DNA from: Reclinomonas americana ATCC 50394
Lineage: Eukaryota; Jakobida; Jakobea; Jakobida
DNA length: 25,471 nucleotides
Direction: 5' to 3'
NCBI GenBank assembly: GCA_048213135.1
Contig: PS015013.1
Location: forward strand, 16,948 to 42,418
The notes under the pieces are model-generated. The model was not told the DNA's origin. It saw only the letters and a program-made list of their open reading frames with translations, and did not search any database. Position 1 is the first letter of the stretch. Each line of letters begins with the position of its first letter. Of the stretch, positions 19,713 to 25,471 are shown piece by piece. Made by a program: the position numbers and the translations under genes.

Positions 19713-20863
19713 CAGCAGGGGTGGCAGCAGCAGCCGGTGGCGTCTTGGTCATTATCTTTTGCGCTTGCTCTCGACATTGCAAGTGGTACGCCTCCTGCGC
19801 TCACCACGGATCAGCGCGTGCACACACAGTGCGAGACAACAATGACGAGGCGCCGTACCTGATTGTCGCGGAACAAGCGAAGTGCCGCAGCGTTGGCCGG
19901 ATCATCGGGACTGCAGGCGATCGAGTGAGAAAACAAACCACGGTTTCAGTTTCGTGCGGAAGAGCGCAACTTGTGCTCCACCAACAGCTCCTGCACACCG
20001 AGCAAAATCTGCTTCAACGTAATCGACGGCTGTGGTGCACGAGAGAGTGTCACAAGCAAGCGCGAGCAGCGGGGAGACAACAAAGGAAGACTCACCCTCC
20101 AGTCGGCACTCAAAATCGACAGGCACACGGCGCCACTACACAACGAAAAGAGACAAGGGATGAGAAAGCAAGGAGATGCTTCAGGAGAGATTGTAGCAGG
20201 TGCGAGTGGTTGGAGACAAAAAAGGGAAAGGGGACGGGGATGAGAGATGACCGGGAACGGGGCTGTGATGAGCAAGGGGTTTCTCGAGGTGCGCAAGCAC
20301 GCAACTCAGTGTAGACATTGACGTGATAGAGTGGCGGCTTGAAGACGACCTTGGGCGGGGAGAACGGGTGGTCTTCTTGGAACTTTTTTGGCGAGTTGTC
20401 AGTGAGCAGGGGCATGCATGCATGCAATGTGTAAAGGAAAATGCACACCTGGATCTGCAACTGGTACGTGCCGCCGGCAAAGTCCGACTGTGTGCACGAG
20501 TGAGGCGAGGGGAGAGACACACACACGCGCACACTGTGTGACAGTGAGAGAGAGAGAGCGCGCGTAACATTCGCGGGCCCGGGTATCTCACAGTTCCACG
20601 CGAACAGATTGAGAGAGCCATCGCCGAGGGTCGCCGGTCGCGCCACGAATCCCTGTAAGAAGGAGATAGTGTGAGGAGAGGAGAGAGGAGAGAGAGCGAT
20701 GAACAAGAGAGAGTGCGCGCACTGGCAAACGCTCTCGTCGCCATCGTTTCCTGCGCGGGCGAGAGTGCATCAGTGGGAATGCACAAAGAGAGAGAGACAA
20801 TGAGTGTGTATATGAGGTTCACCGCTCTTCCATGAGTCGCGTGCTTGCAATCGCGTCGCCCAT
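19713..20863 (-). CDS. UBC9: SUMO-conjugating enzyme E2 (UBC9), nine visible exons, extended Ala/Pro C-terminus
   Basis: Transfers SUMO from the SAE1/UBA2 E1 to substrate lysines (family knowledge). Minus-strand exons: 20863-20823, 20750-20723, 20652-20569, 20487-20449, 20382-20306, 20135-20096, 20029-19971, 19910-19859, 19794-19713; every junction is in phase. Residues 9-19 (RLMEERKRWRR) match the UBC9 N-terminal helix RLAQERKAWR that binds E1 and SUMO. Next come GDGSLNLFAWNCEIPG, FSPPKVVFKPPL, the active-site Cys in GAVCLSIL, DWRPSITLKQILLGVQELL and NPDDPANAAA, all UBC9-diagnostic and aligned without gaps apart from the loop before DWRP, two residues shorter than human EEDKDW. The HPN motif reads HVN. 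Intron 4 has an AAG acceptor. Human UBC9 has 158 residues; this one passes the usual end with TPPAAAATPA and runs into the gap. Confidence 0.95.
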
Positions 20864-21246
20864 GGTATTTTGTGCGCCAACTGGGACAATCGTTCCACCG
20901 TCTGGTCCGTCCGCCGACGAAAGTTTCAGACGCAGCGAACAAGTTTTTGTCGAGTAGCGCGCGCGCGTGTGTTTTCCTCTCTCGCCCCACTGCGCACACA
21001 CGCGTCTCTGCAGTAGTGGACTCTAGAGTGTGTACGCGTGTGTGTGAGACTTTGCGAGAGTTTGATTGTCCAGTTTGGCGCAGTCATATACGTAGTCAGT
21101 TTCCAGACACACTCTTCTGTGTGATCCCCCTCCACCCCACAGAGAGCGCTTCTCTTGTAGTGTGTGTGTGTGTGTGTGTTTCATAGTGCGCGTGTGTCTC
21201 TCGTTATCGAGCACGCACGCGCGTCTGTGTGTCTGAGTCTGAGTCA
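20864..21246. promoter_or_regulatory. 383-bp divergent spacer between UBC9 and GSK3 (bidirectional promoter candidate)
   Basis: The start codons of UBC9 (minus, 20863) and GSK3 (plus, 21247) face away from each other across 383 bp, so both promoters and 5' UTRs must lie here. It contains alternating purine-pyrimidine runs (gcgcgcgcgtgtg near 20957, a TG tract at 21161-21179). I see no convincing TATA box or other defined element. Confidence 0.6.
21161..21179 (+). repeat. TG dinucleotide microsatellite
   Basis: Nine and a half uninterrupted TG units in the 5' region of GSK3. Such tracts are common in the introns and spacers of this window. Confidence 0.9.
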
Positions 21247-23750
<2,504 letters not shown>

Positions 23751-24315
23751 AAATAGCGTAGTGATTTCCGGATCTCTCTTCTTTTCTCACTGTCTTTCTG
23801 TATCTTATTCCTACTGGTTCGTTCCTCTTGACTTCCTGTGCTCTACTGTGCCTCTATGTGTGTGTCTCTCTCTCAGCGTGGTGCCGAACACTGCTTGCAT
23901 GTCTGTCATGTGTGCGTACTTGTCACCTTGATCCAGACTCTCTCTGTCTCTCTCGCATTCGTGGTTGCGGTGCAATTGCCGACCACTGTGTGAGCAGAGG
24001 GAAAAAAGAGTCGGCAAGTGTGTTTCACCATCATGTATAAGAGTGTGTGCGTGTGTATGTGCTTTTTTGCTGCTGCCACTACTGGTGCGACCTACATCAG
24101 CTTTTGCGTAGTGCGGCTCATCTCTTGCCGTGGTGCGTGTCGGTCTGTTATCGTGTGGGGATATTGTTGGAGTGGAAGATTTTCTCGTTGTCAACGTATT
24201 AAACAAAATTCTCGGCGTATGTGCAACTGAATGAATGCACGTTCTGTGTTTTTCTTCACTAGTTCTTGAGTTGTGGACACTCGGTAAGGTCCCACTCTCC
24301 TATCTTTGTCCAAGG
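23751..24315. other. Non-coding spacer downstream of GSK3; possible 5' region of the next gene
   Basis: 565 bases after the GSK3 stop, CT/TG-rich with no long credible exon. It should hold the GSK3 3' UTR and the promoter or first exon of the Pro/RGG-rich gene. A short open stretch from ATG 24235 to the gap is in frame with the downstream exon if the 20 N are exact, but its sequence is not distinctive. No RNA gene was recognised. Confidence 0.6.
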
Positions 24316-24335
24316 NNNNNNNNNNNNNNNNNNNN
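24316..24335. other. Assembly gap, 20 N
   Basis: A placeholder gap upstream of or within the Pro/RGG-rich gene. The orientation of the following contig cannot be tested from this window. Confidence 0.99.
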
Positions 24336-25429
24336 GCACCGTGGCAAGGTGCCGAATGCTGCGGCTGTGGCACCACCACCACCACCACCTCCTCCACCTC
24401 CGCCTCCGTACACACCTGACCCGATGCCATCTGCGGTGCCGCCACCACCAGCGTACGGTTTGCACCAGGCGCACAGCCGTCTGGCACAGGCAGCTGGCCG
24501 ACCGACCACTGCTCCCTACGGCATGGACGTTGGCGACAGTCGAATGGCTCAGCCACCGGCGTACCTCGACCGTCACCATTCGGCCTCATGGGCATCGCCA
24601 CCGACCATGCAGATCACGTCACCGCCGACAACTGCGCAGCCGCCATTGTTCAGTGGTCAGAGCTCGTACGTTAACGGCCATGTTGCCTCGTCCCCCGCTC
24701 CAGTCGCCGCCTCTGTGCCGAACGCCAACGGCACTGCCAACGCGGGGTATGTGTATGTGTGGTGGTGGTCGTGATGTATGTGACTCACTCGCTTTGCCAC
24801 TAAATTGGAAACACTGTGCGTAGTGTGTACACTCTCGGTTCGATCGGCCAGAGACTACCGAACCGCAGCTGGGCCGATGAATCATTGGATACCGCGGCTA
24901 GTAGCGGTGGCGATGAGGCCGACGACGACACGTCGGCGCCGAGTGGGACTGGTGGTGCAGGTGACGAGGAGGGTGTACGGCACAAGTTTCGTCCATTCGT
25001 GTGTGGTGCTGTTGTTGTTCTGTTGTTGTTCGCGTGTCTCACACTCCCTGTCGCAGACGACAAAGGCAACGTAGCTCACGTCGCGGCAAGAAGGCGTCTG
25101 CTGGCGCGGGTGCTATTCCCGCTGCCACTGGAGGAGCCGACGCCGCACCCAGAGAGCCTGCTGCTCCTGTAGGCTCGGCCGCCCCAACGGGCAACGGTGG
25201 CTACCGTCGTGGTGGTGGCGGCCGTGGCAACTGGGGTCGCAATCCGCGGGCCGGCGACGACGCATCTGGCGTTACCGCCGCCGCTGTTGCCGCTGCCGCT
25301 GCTGCTGCTGCTCCGTCATCATCACTCGCGGCGTCGGTCTCAGCGCCGGCGGCTGCTCCGGCCGGCGGCGAGCCACCAATTCACAAGAATCGTGGTGCTC
25401 CTCGTCGTGCGAGACCAGCCGATCAATAA
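24336..25429 (+). CDS. Pro-rich protein with acidic centre and RGG-type C-terminus (5' end missing)
   Basis: Visible exons 24336-24746, 24824-24985 and 25057-25429 (TAA). Junctions are in phase if the second donor is gtttcg at 24986. The N-terminal visible part has a run of about 12 Pro (24370-24406) and is rich in Pro/Ala/Ser/Gln, with PPAY-type motifs. The middle has LPNRSWADES followed by an acidic stretch (GGDEADDDTS). The C-terminal exon is basic (RQRQRSSRRGKK), then has GGYRRGGGGRGNWGRN, poly-Ala and a basic end. RGG boxes and a short SWAD-like motif are common in cytoplasmic mRNA-binding or translation proteins, so an RNA-binding role is likely. No RRM, LSm or other folded domain is visible in the part present. 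Confidence 0.7.
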
Positions 25430-25471
25430 TCAACCTATTTACAGCGCGCCTCTCGGTTCCCCCGCTCCCCT

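Noticed and set aside
19363-19794. UBC9 fused to a ~109-residue novel C-terminal domain (open through the 20-N gap)
   Set aside because: The continuous frame depends on an arbitrary 20-N gap and on a contig that is probably inverted. The Ser/Ala-rich tail on the opposite strand is a better UBC9 end.
24094-24160. U4 snRNA-like start (agcttttgcgtagtg)
   Set aside because: The similarity covers only about 15 bases. The following U4 stem and 5' loop sequences are absent.

Overview
This is nuclear DNA of an intron-dense, compact eukaryote. I count about 76 introns in eight recognisable genes. Most are 45-150 nt, GT-AG, and CT/GT-rich, while exons are GC-rich and rich in Ala, Ser and Asp. The gene set is an IP3 receptor, NOC2, an SLC29-type nucleoside transporter, a TMEM260/DUF2723 mannosyltransferase, UBC9 and GSK3. 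That suits a unicellular, non-fungal eukaryote such as a unicellular holozoan or apusomonad-type flagellate, but the sequence does not fix the species. No bacterial operons, rRNA, tRNA, CRISPR or mobile elements were seen.

Layout as given: an IP3 receptor runs rightward from 1 to a gap at 3767. Contig 4396-5254 carries two orphan C-termini. NOC2 runs leftward from 9112 to 5980. Contig 9133-9475 carries an orphan first exon. A long contig, 9623-19243, holds four rightward genes: a type II membrane protein, a large low-complexity protein with a SANT-like N-terminus, a nucleoside transporter and TMEM260. Contig 19271-19692 again carries two orphan C-termini. UBC9 (leftward) and GSK3 (rightward) diverge from a shared 383-bp spacer. 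A Pro-rich/RGG protein reaches the right edge.

The main result is that three short contigs, each bounded by N runs (4396-5254, 9133-9475, 19271-19692), appear to be placed in the wrong orientation. Flipping them joins the IP3R pore exon to its exact C-terminal continuation, gives NOC2 its first exon and its tail, and gives TMEM260 and UBC9 their ends. Splice phases agree at both junctions where they can be tested. The corrected order is IP3R> <NOC2 | membrane protein> SANT-like> ENT> TMEM260> <UBC9 | GSK3> RGG protein>. The two convergent pairs have only 35 and 27 bp between stop codons.

Biological points worth following are a strongly altered IP3R selectivity filter, a class of GTTGCG(T)-type 5' splice sites that look like bulged GTGCGT/GTGAGT donors, a UBC9 whose HPN motif reads HVN, and two uncharacterised proteins. 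I see no linked pathway: apart from general signalling and housekeeping roles the neighbours look functionally independent, and I do not claim a new multi-gene system.
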